A stretch of 64,000 nt of DNA. Source: Paenibacillus thalictri (lineage in GTDB: Bacteria > Bacillota > Bacilli > Paenibacillales > NBRC-103111). Positions 26,053 to 34,864 of the stretch are shown here, piece after piece (position 1 is the first letter of the stretch; each line of letters begins with the position of its first letter). The notes under the pieces were generated by a model that saw only the letters and a list, made by a program, of their open reading frames with translations, was not told where the DNA came from and did no database searches. The translations under genes were made by a program, and so were the position numbers. The stretch covers positions 372,001-436,000 of the forward strand of contig NZ_SIRE01000003.1 in assembly GCF_004307995.1 (NCBI RefSeq), in the 5' to 3' direction.

Positions 26053-27156
26053 TTAAGCCAGCAATTCCTCCAAAGCTTTCAAGAAAGCTTCGTTCTCCCC
26101 GTTATTTCCAACAGAGACTCTTATATACTCAGGCATTCCCCAAATTCCCGCATAACGCACGATAATGCCTTTGGCCATCAGGCCGTCGTATACTGCTTTG
26201 GCATCCTGTCCGAGATGGATAAGCACGAAATTCGCCATGCTTTTTGTGTACTGCAGATGCAGTTTGTGCAGCCCTTCATACAGCTGCTCGCGACCTGCGG
26301 CATTTACGCTCCGCGATCTTTCTACATGCTCGGTGTCGGAAAGCGCGACCACCGCGGCCGTTTGAGCCAGCGAGTTGACGTTGAAGGGTTCTTTGACGCG
26401 CAAAATGTGGTCGATCAAGCTGCTTTTTCCGATGGCGAAGCCAACCCGTATGCCTGCAAGACCGTAAATTTTTGAAAACGTCTGAAGCACGATGACCGGG
26501 TAGCCCTGCCTTATAAATTCAAAACCGTCGGTGTAGTCCTCTTCGGTTACAAAATGGGTATATGCCGAGTCGAAGATCACCAGAATATGTTCGGGCAGCG
26601 CCTCAAGCAGCTTCTGCAGCTGCGATTTCGTCATATAGGTGCCGGTCGGGTTGTTCGGCGAGCATATGTAGACCGCTTTGGTTTTTGGTGTGACTGCGGC
26701 CAGCAGCGCCTCGACCGAATAGCCGTATCCATCTCCAAGCGGCACAGGCACAGTAACGGCACCCATCAAATCGGCGCCGAATTCATATTCGCTGAATGAT
26801 GGCGAAGGGACGATGATTTCATCACCCGCTTCCAAAAAGGTTTCCGAGATCAAAGTAATCAATTCATCGGCTCCATTGCCGACAATGATTTCTTCCGGAG
26901 CAAACCGGTAAGCATCCGCCAGCGCCTGCTTAAGTGTGTATGCTTGTGCATCGGGATAACGATGCAGCTCGCCAAGGCTCGAAGATATCGCCTCCACCGC
27001 TTTGGGCGAAGGGCCAAGCGGATTTTCGTTGGAAGCCAGCTTGATGACATGCGAGATGCCAAGCTCCCGCTGAACTTCCCAAATCGGTTTGCCGGGGGAG
27101 TAGGGCTTCAGTTTCTCCACGGCTTTGCGCGATGCGATTTTTAGTGTTTTTTCCAT
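26053..27156 (-). CDS. hisC: Histidinol-phosphate aminotransferase
   Basis: A 367-residue fold-type I PLP aminotransferase. It opens with KLKPYSPGKPIWEVQRELG and IKLASNENPLGPSPKA, the standard HisC N terminus. VGNGADELI (near 87) is followed by NPTGTYM (substrate arm), and the PLP-lysine region is QTFSKIYGLAGIRVGFAIG (near 229). It converts imidazole acetol-phosphate and glutamate to histidinol-phosphate in histidine synthesis, and in related bacteria it also transaminates aromatic keto acids. ATG 27156 has AGGAGG; an upstream ATG would add 16 residues of no known function. No other his genes are adjacent. Confidence 0.93.
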   Translation of the reverse strand: MEKTLKIASRKAVEKLKPYSPGKPIWEVQRELGISHVIKLASNENPLGPSPKAVEAISSSLGELHRYPDAQAYTLKQALADAYRFAPEEIIVGNGADELITLISETFLEAGDEIIVPSPSFSEYEFGADLMGAVTVPVPLGDGYGYSVEALLAAVTPKTKAVYICSPNNPTGTYMTKSQLQKLLEALPEHILVIFDSAYTHFVTEEDYTDGFEFIRQGYPVIVLQTFSKIYGLAGIRVGFAIGKSSLIDHILRVKEPFNVNSLAQTAAVVALSDTEHVERSRSVNAAGREQLYEGLHKLHLQYTKSMANFVLIHLGQDAKAVYDGLMAKGIIVRYAGIWGMPEYIRVSVGNNGENEAFLKALEELLA

Positions 27157-27333
27157 CAAGGTAATCCTCCTCTTTAAAAGTGCCTGAATCGGCAAACGGT
27201 ACAAACAATCGCTTTATTGCGATAATAGTATAATACATTAACACGTTAACAAAGTAAAGCGATTTTTCGATCACTTCTCATCCTTGAAAGACTTCGCTAC
27301 AGTTTTTCTCACACGAATTTAGGAGAGCAATAT

Positions 27334-27377
27334 AAAAAAACAGCATGTGCCGATTCATTAGCGATTCGGCCATGCTG
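27334..27377 (-). terminator. Intrinsic terminator of the small membrane protein gene
   Basis: CAGCATG...GCCGA (27341-27352) and TCGGCCATGCTG (27366-27377) form a stem; on the minus strand it is followed by seven T's. It lies 16 bp beyond the stop of the gene at 27393. Confidence 0.75.
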
Positions 27378-27392
27378 CCTGTTGCTTATACT

Positions 27393-27581
27393 TTATGATT
27401 CATGTTTCTTAAGCGGTTGAGGTGCTTTGTTGCCGGTCTTTTCAGGGCTGCTCACTTCAACTTGTTGTTGGTGAAAGACGATTTCTTGCTTCTGTTCCTT
27501 ATATTCCGCACGCGTCCAATACAACAGCAGCAGCTCGGCGCATAAGGCGATAAACAACATTCGCTTTACATTCAGCTTCAA
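27393..27581 (-). CDS. Small single-span membrane protein of unknown function
   Basis: A 62-residue protein with one hydrophobic segment (about residues 7-21, MLFIALCAELLLLYW) followed by a basic and glutamine-rich tail ending in KTGNKAPQPLKKHES. The TTG at 27581 is the likely start because GGAGGG sits seven bases upstream; an in-frame GTG five codons earlier overlaps that site. I recognise no family. It has its own terminator. Confidence 0.55.
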   Translation of the reverse strand: MKLNVKRMLFIALCAELLLLYWTRAEYKEQKQEIVFHQQQVEVSSPEKTGNKAPQPLKKHES

Positions 27582-27658
27582 TGTACAGCCCTCCACAGAG
27601 AGTAACCATATATTCCTTTTTTTGCTATTTTAACACGAACCGAATGCTGTTGGCTAGC

Positions 27659-28876
27659 TCATTTCACCGATGTTTCGGTTTCATGCGAAGGCTTCACGTA
27701 CAATGTTTTGCGGACCCATGCGGCATTGACAAGCAGCAGGGCGCAGGACATGAGAAAAATACCTTTGATGCCGATCCACCCCGACAGCGCTCCGCCGATG
27801 ACAGGTCCCAGCATATTGCCAAGACTTAACGCGCTTGAATTGTAACTAAAGGAGCGGCTTTCTTTGCCGTTAGGCGTAAACCGCCGAATCAGCGTCTGCA
27901 CCGAAGGCAGCATGCCTCCCATAAACAAACCTAATATAAATCTGGAGGCCATCAGCTGCCAGATGTTAGTTACAAACGCTTGGGGGATAAAACTAAGCGC
28001 CGCGCCGATCAACGCGATGCTGAGCACCTTCTCCGGACCGATTTTATCGCTTAATTTGCCCAGCAGAGGCGAAGCGATCATATTGGAGAAGCCGGTGACC
28101 GACCCGACAAGACCGGCGTACAAGGCAAGCATCTTGTCTTGGCCGTGAAGCTCCTGAACAAACAGCGGGATCAGCGGCATCGCGCTGAGCATAGCGAATT
28201 GAATCAATAAGGTGACCGAATACAAGGACGGCAGCTGCGGCGTTTTGCTTAATTCCTTGAAGCCTTTCACGATCGATTCCTTTGGCTGCTTGACCGCTTT
28301 CTTGGCGTCAAACGACTCTTTGACAAAAAATAACGCGAGCAGCGAAGCGCCAAACAAACAAACGCCGGTGACGTAAAAAATCGGCCGATAGCCGATCCAT
28401 TCCGCCATCAAGCCGCCGATTAACGGGCCAAGAATCGAACCGCCGACGGAACCGGATTGCAGCGTGCCAAGCGCAAAGCCCATTTTTTCCTTCGGGGTGT
28501 TGGCTGACATCAAGGACACGGCCGCTGGAGCGAAACCCGAGATCGTACCGTTGACCATCCGCAGCAGCAGCAGCTGCCAAGGGTGCGTCGCAAAACCCAT
28601 CAGCACGATGACTAGCGCCATGCCGAAACCGGAACGCAGCAGCATCATTTTTCGGCCGTACCGGTCAGCCAAACTGCCCCAAATGGGCTGGGCAAAAAAG
28701 GAAGTGACAAAATTCGCGGCAAAGATAAGCCCGCCCCACAAGGCCACGGAGTGTGCATCCGTAATCCCGAGCTCCTGAATATAAAATGGCAAAAACGGGG
28801 TAATCATCGTCATTCCAGCCAGTACGAGGAATTGTCCGAGCCAAAGCACGACCAAGTTGAGTTTCCAATTTGACAA
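27659..28876 (-). CDS. MFS drug-type exporter
   Basis: A 405-residue, twelve-helix major facilitator protein. It has the antiporter motif A in the loop between helices 2 and 3 (GSLADRYGRKMMLLRSGFG), its weaker repeat in the second half (LGKLSDKIGPEKVL), and a motif-C-like glycine-rich helix 5 (LQSGSVGGSILGPLIGGLM). This pattern is typical of DHA1-type drug or metabolite exporters. Start: TTG 28876, ten bases after AAGGGAG, gives LSNWKLNLVVLWLGQF, the expected N terminus. Longer forms from 28915 or 28981 would add unusual polar residues. Substrate unknown. Confidence 0.87.
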   Translation of the reverse strand: MSNWKLNLVVLWLGQFLVLAGMTMITPFLPFYIQELGITDAHSVALWGGLIFAANFVTSFFAQPIWGSLADRYGRKMMLLRSGFGMALVIVLMGFATHPWQLLLLRMVNGTISGFAPAAVSLMSANTPKEKMGFALGTLQSGSVGGSILGPLIGGLMAEWIGYRPIFYVTGVCLFGASLLALFFVKESFDAKKAVKQPKESIVKGFKELSKTPQLPSLYSVTLLIQFAMLSAMPLIPLFVQELHGQDKMLALYAGLVGSVTGFSNMIASPLLGKLSDKIGPEKVLSIALIGAALSFIPQAFVTNIWQLMASRFILGLFMGGMLPSVQTLIRRFTPNGKESRSFSYNSSALSLGNMLGPVIGGALSGWIGIKGIFLMSCALLLVNAAWVRKTLYVKPSHETETSVK

Positions 28877-29047
28877 GTTTTCCGTACTCCCTTCCCATGA
28901 CCGTAAGTCCGCCATTTGTATTTTAGCACATGTTGCCAGAAATTCACTAACGGATATCCGGCTTCGAAAAAATCCGCGCATAGATTTTCCTATTTCAGGA
29001 AAAAGTATGTACTGGTTTTTAATCTATTGCCGAGGAGCTGTTTAACT

Positions 29048-29725
29048 ATGCCATTTGGAGCACATGAAACGATGGAAGTTCATGAGATACTAAGTGAAAA
29101 GCTGAATATGATGAATCATTTCTCGCTTTATGCGCAATTTGCGCAAGCTGCGGAACTGCGCGAGATGATTGAACGCCAGATGCAATCCGTAACAGGCTCT
29201 TATGACCAATTGGTCGCGTATACCCACGATTACAGTGCGGCGAACCAGCCGATGCCGGCATATCCGGACATCAGAGCGGGCGTACAGCCGCAGCAAATTC
29301 AATACGGCCTGCGAAACCCTGCACCGGTATCGCCCGAACTGCAAGGAAGAATGAACGACAGCCAAATTTTGTGCGCCATGCTCAGCTTCCATAAAAGTTC
29401 CGCCAAGCTGCATATGCAGGGGGCGCTGGAATGTGCCGATCCCAATGTGCGGCATATGCTGATCCAAGGCGCGATCACCTGCGCCGATCAGTCCTATGAG
29501 GTGTTTTTGCTGATGAACCGGCTTGGACAATACCAAGTCCCGACCATGAACGATCATACCGCCAAGACGTATCTGCACACCTATCAGCCGATGCAATCGA
29601 TGCAGCCGATGCAGCACATGCAGCAATCAGGACAGCCATCCGGTATGGCTTTTAACGGAGGGCCGCAAGGCAGAATGAACCCGTTTGACGGGCCGCGCCC
29701 ATTCGGAGGCATGATGCAGCAATAA
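29048..29725 (+). CDS. Spore coat protein, CotF-like
   Basis: A 225-residue protein with a helical CotF/ferritin-like central region. TMEVHEILSEKLNMMNHF and QILCAMLSFHKSSAKLHMQG are followed by ECADPNVRHMLIQGAITCAD, and the C-terminal tail is rich in Met, Gln, Pro and Gly (QPMQSMQPMQHMQQ...). Such Met/Gln-rich tails are usual for spore coat proteins of Paenibacillus and Bacillus. ATG 29048 has GAGGAGC. The gene is likely expressed in the mother cell late in sporulation; I did not find a convincing sigma-K promoter. Confidence 0.8.
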   Translation: MPFGAHETMEVHEILSEKLNMMNHFSLYAQFAQAAELREMIERQMQSVTGSYDQLVAYTHDYSAANQPMPAYPDIRAGVQPQQIQYGLRNPAPVSPELQGRMNDSQILCAMLSFHKSSAKLHMQGALECADPNVRHMLIQGAITCADQSYEVFLLMNRLGQYQVPTMNDHTAKTYLHTYQPMQSMQPMQHMQQSGQPSGMAFNGGPQGRMNPFDGPRPFGGMMQQ

Positions 29726-29784
29726 CGTCAGACTGACGGCGTCAGATACAGCGGCACAACCGCGATTCGCCGCCGAATTCAATG

Positions 29785-29832
29785 AAAAAGCCAATGCTCC
29801 GGCGCTTCACGCCTAAGAACATTGGCTTTTTT
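29785..29832. terminator. Intrinsic terminator after the CotF-like gene
   Basis: AAAAAGCCAATG (29785-29796) pairs with CATTGGCTTTTTT (29820-29832). The A-run and T-run make it potentially bidirectional. Confidence 0.8.
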
Positions 29833-29954
29833 GCAGTTAGCGCCCGAATTTTACGATAGGAAGTATATATTCTTGTTTTTGGTAAATGAATGAAACGTAA
29901 GCCGGCTCATATGCATATGAAAATGGGTCGATATCGAAGATGACGGAGGTGGCC

Positions 29955-31829
29955 ATGACACAACAGCGGCAAGCGGTTTGGCGCAGTCCTTATGTGGTGT
30001 ACTCTTTGTTTATATGGTTAAAACTGGCGCTGCTCAGATATTTTCTGTTCAGCGAGATCAGCTTGAAGTGGTGGCTGCTTGATTTGGCGAGCGTATTGAT
30101 TTTCACCGGGCTGATTGAAATGGTGTTCCGGGGCAGGTCGAAGCGTACGGTTTTCTGGCTGTTTAACGCTTTTCTTTCGCTTGTCTTTTTTGCGGCGGCA
30201 CTGTATTATTCGCATTTCGGCTCGATCGTCACCTATACCGCGGCGCTGGAGCTGAAGCAAATTATGAAAATATCGTCCAGCGTCAAAGCGACGATTCAAC
30301 CGCTGAATTATTTGTTTTTTGCCGATTTTGTGCTGATATTGCTTGTGCGCGTGGCGGTGGGACGGCAACGAATTCATATGTATTCGGCGCGCAGAGTGAA
30401 CCGGATTCCGCTGCTTATCGTGACCGCTGCTGGGCTTGTTGTGTCGGCTTTTTTTATCAAATACGACAAAGGCATCGTCAACGAGCTGGTCCGGGCCGAA
30501 CAGCTTGGGTTCCTAAACTATGAAGTTTCCGTAGCCGTGAACGGCATCAGGGATAAAAATAAAACGAGTTTCGCCAATGTGAATCAGGCCGGGCTTGTGA
30601 TTAACGATTACGAAAATGATTACGGCTACCGGCCGCAGGCCGCTGCAGGCCAGGAGCTTCAGTATTTTGCCGCGGGAAAAGACAAGAACCTGATCGTTGT
30701 GCAGCTGGAGGCGTTTCAAAATTTCCCGATTCATTTGAAGTACAACGGCAGCGAGCTGACGCCCGTGCTGAACCGCTTGGCGGAGCAAAGCTTTTATTTC
30801 CCGCACATATTCCAGCAAATCGGTCAAGGGAATACGTCCGATGCGGAGTTTATGTCCAACACGTCGATTTATCCGACCGGCACGATACCGATGTCGACCG
30901 GCTATGGAGACCGCAATCTCCCCAGCCTGGCGAAGCTGCTTCAGTCGATCGGTTATGAAGCGGACACGTTTCACGTCAATGAAGTGCATTTCTGGGACCG
31001 CGATAAGCTGTACCCCGCCATCGGTTTTGACCATTATTACGATAAACCGAATTACAACAACGATAACTTCAATTCCTTCGGCGCTTCGGACGAGGAGCTA
31101 TTCCGGGTTGGCACCGAGAAGCTGGCGGAGCTGGCTGCGCAAAACAAACCGTTTTATGCGCAGTTTATTACGGTTTCAAGCCATTTTCCGTTCACCGTTC
31201 CGGAACAATTTAGGAAAATGACGATCCCCGATTCGCTGAAAGGAAAGCAGCTCGGTGATTATTTGCTGGCGATCAACTATACCGATTATGCGATGGGCAC
31301 ATTTATTGACCGTCTAAAAAAGGCGGGACTATGGGACAATACGATTTTTGTCGCGTACGGCGATCATTTTGGGCTGCAGCCGGACGACAACGACCCGAAA
31401 GAAGTGAGCGCCGCGCTGGGCATCACTTATCATCCGGTCGTATCGCGGTTTAATATCCCGCTGATGATTCATATCCCCGGTCAGACGGAAGGGCAAGTCA
31501 TCGAGCAGACCGGAGGGCAGCTCGACATCTTGCCGACGATTGCCAATTTGCTGGGCATCTCGCTTGCGGACCGGAATTTTGTGCATTTTGGGCAGGACCT
31601 GCTGAACATTCAAAAGACGTCGTTTGGCATGAGATATTACATGCCGACCGGTTCTTTTTTCAATAATCAAATCATGTTTACACCGGGAAAAGATTTTGAC
31701 GACGGGACCGGCGTTTCCCTGGAAAACTTGCAGGATGCCAATGCCAAGCCGTATCGCAACGATTTCGACTACATCATGACGCTGATGAAAATGTCGGACG
31801 AATACGTCAAGCTGCTCCCTAAACGGTAA
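29955..31829 (+). CDS. LTA synthase-like sulfatase-family membrane enzyme
   Basis: A 624-residue protein with five N-terminal membrane helices (about residues 10-175) and an extracellular sulfatase-fold domain. Landmarks are VVQLEAFQNFPI (metal-binding Glu), QIGQGNTSDAEFMSNTSIYP (nucleophile Thr in GNTSDAEF), FHVNEVHFWDRDKLYPAIGF (near residue 340), ITVSSHFPFTVP and VAYGDHFG (metal ligands Asp-His). LTA synthase moves glycerol-phosphate from phosphatidylglycerol onto lipoteichoic acid; relatives act as primases or on other glycolipids. ATG 29955 follows GGAGGTGG. It converges with the NlpC/P60-like gene with only four bases between the stops. Confidence 0.9.
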   Translation: MTQQRQAVWRSPYVVYSLFIWLKLALLRYFLFSEISLKWWLLDLASVLIFTGLIEMVFRGRSKRTVFWLFNAFLSLVFFAAALYYSHFGSIVTYTAALELKQIMKISSSVKATIQPLNYLFFADFVLILLVRVAVGRQRIHMYSARRVNRIPLLIVTAAGLVVSAFFIKYDKGIVNELVRAEQLGFLNYEVSVAVNGIRDKNKTSFANVNQAGLVINDYENDYGYRPQAAAGQELQYFAAGKDKNLIVVQLEAFQNFPIHLKYNGSELTPVLNRLAEQSFYFPHIFQQIGQGNTSDAEFMSNTSIYPTGTIPMSTGYGDRNLPSLAKLLQSIGYEADTFHVNEVHFWDRDKLYPAIGFDHYYDKPNYNNDNFNSFGASDEELFRVGTEKLAELAAQNKPFYAQFITVSSHFPFTVPEQFRKMTIPDSLKGKQLGDYLLAINYTDYAMGTFIDRLKKAGLWDNTIFVAYGDHFGLQPDDNDPKEVSAALGITYHPVVSRFNIPLMIHIPGQTEGQVIEQTGGQLDILPTIANLLGISLADRNFVHFGQDLLNIQKTSFGMRYYMPTGSFFNNQIMFTPGKDFDDGTGVSLENLQDANAKPYRNDFDYIMTLMKMSDEYVKLLPKR

Positions 31830-31833
31830 GGGT

Positions 31834-32760
31834 TTAGCCCCATCTTTTGGCGAATAAGTACCGGCTTCGCCATTCGCCGCTTAGCTCCGATACGGTAACG
31901 CCGTCCGCCCCGTAAGTGTGAATAAAGCGGTTGTTCCCGGTATATATCGCGACATGGCTGACATATCGGCTGCCGCTTGGCTCTTTCTGCATATCAAAAA
32001 ACATCAAATCTCCCGGCTGCAGGTTCTCATCCGCTACGGTAGTGCCGAGCTCTGCTTGGGAAATCGCCCTACGCGGGAGGGTTATGCCGAAGTGCCCGAA
32101 CACGTGCCGTACAAAAGAGGGAGCGTCAAACGCCGCCGCCGCGGATGTCGCTTCGGGATCAGCCGCGAATTGATACGGAGCTCCCTGCAGCGTCTTTGCA
32201 TAAGCGACAATCGCCGCGGAGTTCGGTTTGGCCGCGCTGGTCATAGCCCGGTATTGGCCGGTTTGAAAATGACTCAACTGCGTAGGCGAGTTTGTATAGT
32301 TGTAGGCATTTAGCCAACTGGACAACTGCTTGTGATCGGCAGAAGCGATGCCGATTCGTTTCCGCTGCGAATCCCAATGGACCGGGAATGTCCATAAATC
32401 GGTTACCGTGCGGTCGCTTACGTATACTTCGTTTCCGATGTACTTAGGCGCATCCGCAACGGTTACCGGCTTATCTCCGAGAAAAGCGGCCGTTTGGCCG
32501 GGCTGCAGCGTGTAAGCAGGACCGGTCGATCCGATGAGCAAGGCATTGTCTTTTTCATAAACGGACATGCCCAGACACGAGGAAATAACGGACAGCGGTA
32601 CCCACACCTTTCCCGAGCGGCCCTCCGGTACCACGTCGATCTGTTGTGCGATCATGCGATCCTCCATATAGACATCGGCGTGCTGAATACCGGCAATCGG
32701 ACTGCAACCGGCCAGATGTATGCATAACGCAAAAAAACAGACGAGCTTGAACCGCTTCAT
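31834..32760 (-). CDS. NlpC/P60-like lipoprotein lacking the catalytic cysteine
   Basis: A 308-residue lipoprotein. ATG 32760 follows AAGGAG; the lipobox is LAGC (Cys19). Residues about 30-145 look like a copper-amine-oxidase N-terminal (stalk) module (VWVPLSVISSCLGMSVYEKD). Residues about 180-308 form an NlpC/P60 domain: IVAYAKTLQGAPYQFAADPE, LQPGDLMFF, VSHVAIYTGNNRFIHTYG. In active NlpC/P60 peptidases the nucleophile lies in an F-D-C-S-x-F-V motif; here the motif reads F-D-A-P-S-F-V, the codon at 32122-32124 being GCT for alanine. The two histidine positions (269 and 281) are kept. So the fold seems intact but peptidoglycan hydrolysis is unlikely. It may bind wall peptides without cutting them. 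Confidence 0.82.
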   Translation of the reverse strand: MKRFKLVCFFALCIHLAGCSPIAGIQHADVYMEDRMIAQQIDVVPEGRSGKVWVPLSVISSCLGMSVYEKDNALLIGSTGPAYTLQPGQTAAFLGDKPVTVADAPKYIGNEVYVSDRTVTDLWTFPVHWDSQRKRIGIASADHKQLSSWLNAYNYTNSPTQLSHFQTGQYRAMTSAAKPNSAAIVAYAKTLQGAPYQFAADPEATSAAAAFDAPSFVRHVFGHFGITLPRRAISQAELGTTVADENLQPGDLMFFDMQKEPSGSRYVSHVAIYTGNNRFIHTYGADGVTVSELSGEWRSRYLFAKRWG

Positions 32761-32888
32761 TTTGGCCAACTCCTTCCTGGAAATTATTTTCCGTATACGA
32801 TGTAAGTTGAACACATGTTTTGGAAGCCCGTTCCTTTTTGTTCAACTTACATAGCTTTACAGCTATTACTAATATCCGAAGTTGCTTG

Positions 32889-32938
32889 TCTATTTATCCC
32901 AAAAAAAACAGCCGCAACCGGTTAATTCCGGAAGCGGC
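32889..32938 (-). terminator. Probable terminator hairpin, minus strand
   Basis: GCCGCAACCGG and CCGGAAGCGGC pair with one internal mismatch (about 32909-32935); read on the minus strand it is followed by eight T's. It lies downstream of the aminopeptidase gene and of another terminator at 33158-33198. The rest of the 482 bp between 32761 and 33242 shows only a short ACGCGCACA/TGTGTGCGT hairpin near 32950-32974 and no gene. Confidence 0.6.
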
Positions 32939-33157
32939 CTTTACATTTCTACGCGCACAAATTCTGTGTGCGTGTCCTGGCGTCGCATGGCGGTGATCGA
33001 ACCCCATACGGCCTGTCTGCTGTTCTGTTTTTTCGTATGTATTTAATAACTCTCCAATTTATGATGTTCAATCAATTCGAGATGCTGGTTGCGGCTTCGC
33101 GCGTATTGGACGATGTGCTCACGAATATTGGGGTACAGTTTTTTAACAGATGCCCAT

Positions 33158-33198
33158 AAAAAAGACCGCTTCAAACGTTTGCGGCGCTTGAACGGTCT
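33158..33198 (-). terminator. Intrinsic terminator of the aminopeptidase gene
   Basis: AGACCGCTTCAA and TTGAACGGTCT pair as inverted arms (33163-33175 and 33188-33198); on the minus strand six T's follow. It lies 45 bp beyond the stop at 33243. Confidence 0.8.
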
Positions 33199-33242
33199 CG
33201 AAAATGAATGGTCTTGTAACCGGTATGTAAATCAGGCTGCTA

Positions 33243-34475
33243 TTACACCCAATTGCCTTGGCGGACAAGCGGTTCCCGGGTACCGTCGGCGGTCTCACCG
33301 TCAATATCGAGTTCGCTGGAGCCGATCATAAAGTCGACATGGGTGAGGCTGCGGTTGACCCCGTGTTTGGCAAGCTCCTCCGGGTTCATCTGTACGCCGC
33401 CTTCAAGGCAGAAGGGATAAGCGCTGCCGATAGCCAAATGGGAAGAAGCATTTTCGTCATAGGCGGTGTTAAAAAAGATCCGGTCCATTCGCGAAATAGG
33501 AGAGTCGTGCGGGACGATGGCGACTTCGCCCAAATAAGCCGAACCTTCGTCGGTTTCGATCAGCCGCTTCAACGTCTCGTAGCCTTCTTGAGCGGTAAAG
33601 CCGGTAACCTTGCCGTTCTCGAATGTAAGGGAGAAGCCGTCGATCAGGCTGCCGTTGTAATTGAGCGGTTTGGTGCTGGACACCGTTCCGTTGATCCCAT
33701 ATTTGTCCGGCAATGTAAATACTTCTTCTGTCGGCATGTTAGGCACAAAAAAAGTTCCTTGCGCGTTGTTCATCCCCGCCGCAGCCCAAAGATGGCGATC
33801 CGGCAGCGCAATGCTTAAGTTGGTGCCGGGACCTGAATAATGCAGCTTTTTATATTTTTTGCGATTCAGCGTTTCGGTTTTCTCCGTTAAGGCGCGGAGA
33901 TGCGTTTGCCAAGCCGACACCGGATCGTCCTGATCGATCCGCGTTGCGCGAAAAATATGCTCCCACAGCTGCTCTACGGCCTCATCCGGCTGAAGATCAG
34001 CGAACACTTTAGCTGCCCATGGTTTTGTGGCGGCGCATACGATCGACCAACTGACCCGGCTGTTCTGCTTGGCCGTGCGCAAACCGTGCATCGCGGTCAT
34101 CGCCGCTTTGCTGGCCGCGGCAACCCGGGACGGATCGGCATCTTTCAGCAGGTCGGGATTCGGCGCGTAGACGGTGAGAAAAGCCGCGTTCTCATCGGCC
34201 ATATCCATGTAACCTTTGGCTCGCCAAGGGAGCGGATATTGCTCCAAGGTGTCTTCCGGGGCGTGCAGCATGTACGTTCTGCGCAGCTCGTCGTCTTCCC
34301 AGTCGACATAGACGTATTTGGCCCCGGCGGCATAGGCTTGAGCGGCGATCAGCCGAACGAGCGGCGCCGTTTCCAGCGGCGCAGTAACGGCAAGCTGTTG
34401 GCCTTTCTGTACGTTGACACCGACTTTGACGGCAAGTTCGGCGTATTTTTCAAGCTGCTGTTGAAATGAATTCAT
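33243..34475 (-). CDS. M29-family aminopeptidase (AmpS/PepS type)
   Basis: A 410-residue thermophilic-aminopeptidase-like metallopeptidase. The N terminus MNSFQQQLEKYAELAVKVGVNVQKGQQL is the family opening. The C-terminal half holds the metal-binding segments: NMPTEEVFTLPDKYGINGTV, LGEVAIVPHDSPIS, FNTAYDENASSHLAIGSAYP and HVDFMIGSSELDIDG, supplying Glu, His and Asp ligands for two metals. It releases N-terminal residues from peptides in the cytoplasm. ATG 34475 has GGAGG ten bases upstream. The longer open frame reaching 34808 runs through the 39-bp repeats and is not believed to be coding. Confidence 0.92.
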   Translation of the reverse strand: MNSFQQQLEKYAELAVKVGVNVQKGQQLAVTAPLETAPLVRLIAAQAYAAGAKYVYVDWEDDELRRTYMLHAPEDTLEQYPLPWRAKGYMDMADENAAFLTVYAPNPDLLKDADPSRVAAASKAAMTAMHGLRTAKQNSRVSWSIVCAATKPWAAKVFADLQPDEAVEQLWEHIFRATRIDQDDPVSAWQTHLRALTEKTETLNRKKYKKLHYSGPGTNLSIALPDRHLWAAAGMNNAQGTFFVPNMPTEEVFTLPDKYGINGTVSSTKPLNYNGSLIDGFSLTFENGKVTGFTAQEGYETLKRLIETDEGSAYLGEVAIVPHDSPISRMDRIFFNTAYDENASSHLAIGSAYPFCLEGGVQMNPEELAKHGVNRSLTHVDFMIGSSELDIDGETADGTREPLVRQGNWV

Positions 34476-34493
34476 GGGCGGGATACCTCCTAA

Positions 34494-34727
34494 GAGTTTT
34501 ACGAAGTAAAACTCACTTCGTAAGGATGTGCTGAGTTTTACTAAGTAAAACTCACTTCGTAAGCATGTACTGAGTTTTACGAAGTAAAACTCACTTCGTA
34601 AGCATGTACTGAGTTTTACGAAGTAAAACTCACTTCGTAAGCATGTACTGAGTTTTACGAAGTAAAACTCACTTCGTAAGGATGTGCCGAGCTTTACGAA
34701 GTAAAGCTCACCTCGTAAGCATGTACT
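34494..34727. repeat. Six tandem 39-bp hairpin repeats upstream of the aminopeptidase
   Basis: Six head-to-tail copies with exact 39-bp period start at 34494, 34533, 34572, 34611, 34650 and 34689. Each holds the perfect palindrome GAGTTTTAC-GAA-GTAAAACTC and, overlapping it, an alternative stem TTACGAAGT/ACTTCGTAA. The sixth copy has GAGCTTTAC...GTAAAGCTC, a compensatory pair that keeps the first hairpin. The second copy changes a loop base. The array is 19 bp from the aminopeptidase start, so it lies in its leader or promoter. The rest of the 34476-34864 gap holds a TATAAT-like box at 34815-34820 for the divergent gene. Confidence 0.95.
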
Positions 34728-34864
34728 GAGCAAATTGGCATTTTCTTCATTATCATGCCCGAAAGGGGGAAAGTAAAGCGGAACAAGCATGTGAATTTTT
34801 CGACGCATTTCTGCTATAATGGGTTCAATATGCTGGATTTTGTCATATTATCAAGGGGGAGAAC

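Noticed and set aside
32975..33005. Possible tRNA remnant suggested by GGTGATCGAACCCC
   Set aside because: No acceptor stem, anticodon arm or matching T-loop could be assembled around it.
34476..34808. N-terminal extension of the aminopeptidase containing a repeated S-T-C-L-R-S-E-F-Y-F-V-K-L unit
   Set aside because: It is the translation of the 39-bp DNA repeats, whose period happens to be a multiple of three. The family N terminus and the GGAGG site place the true start at 34475.
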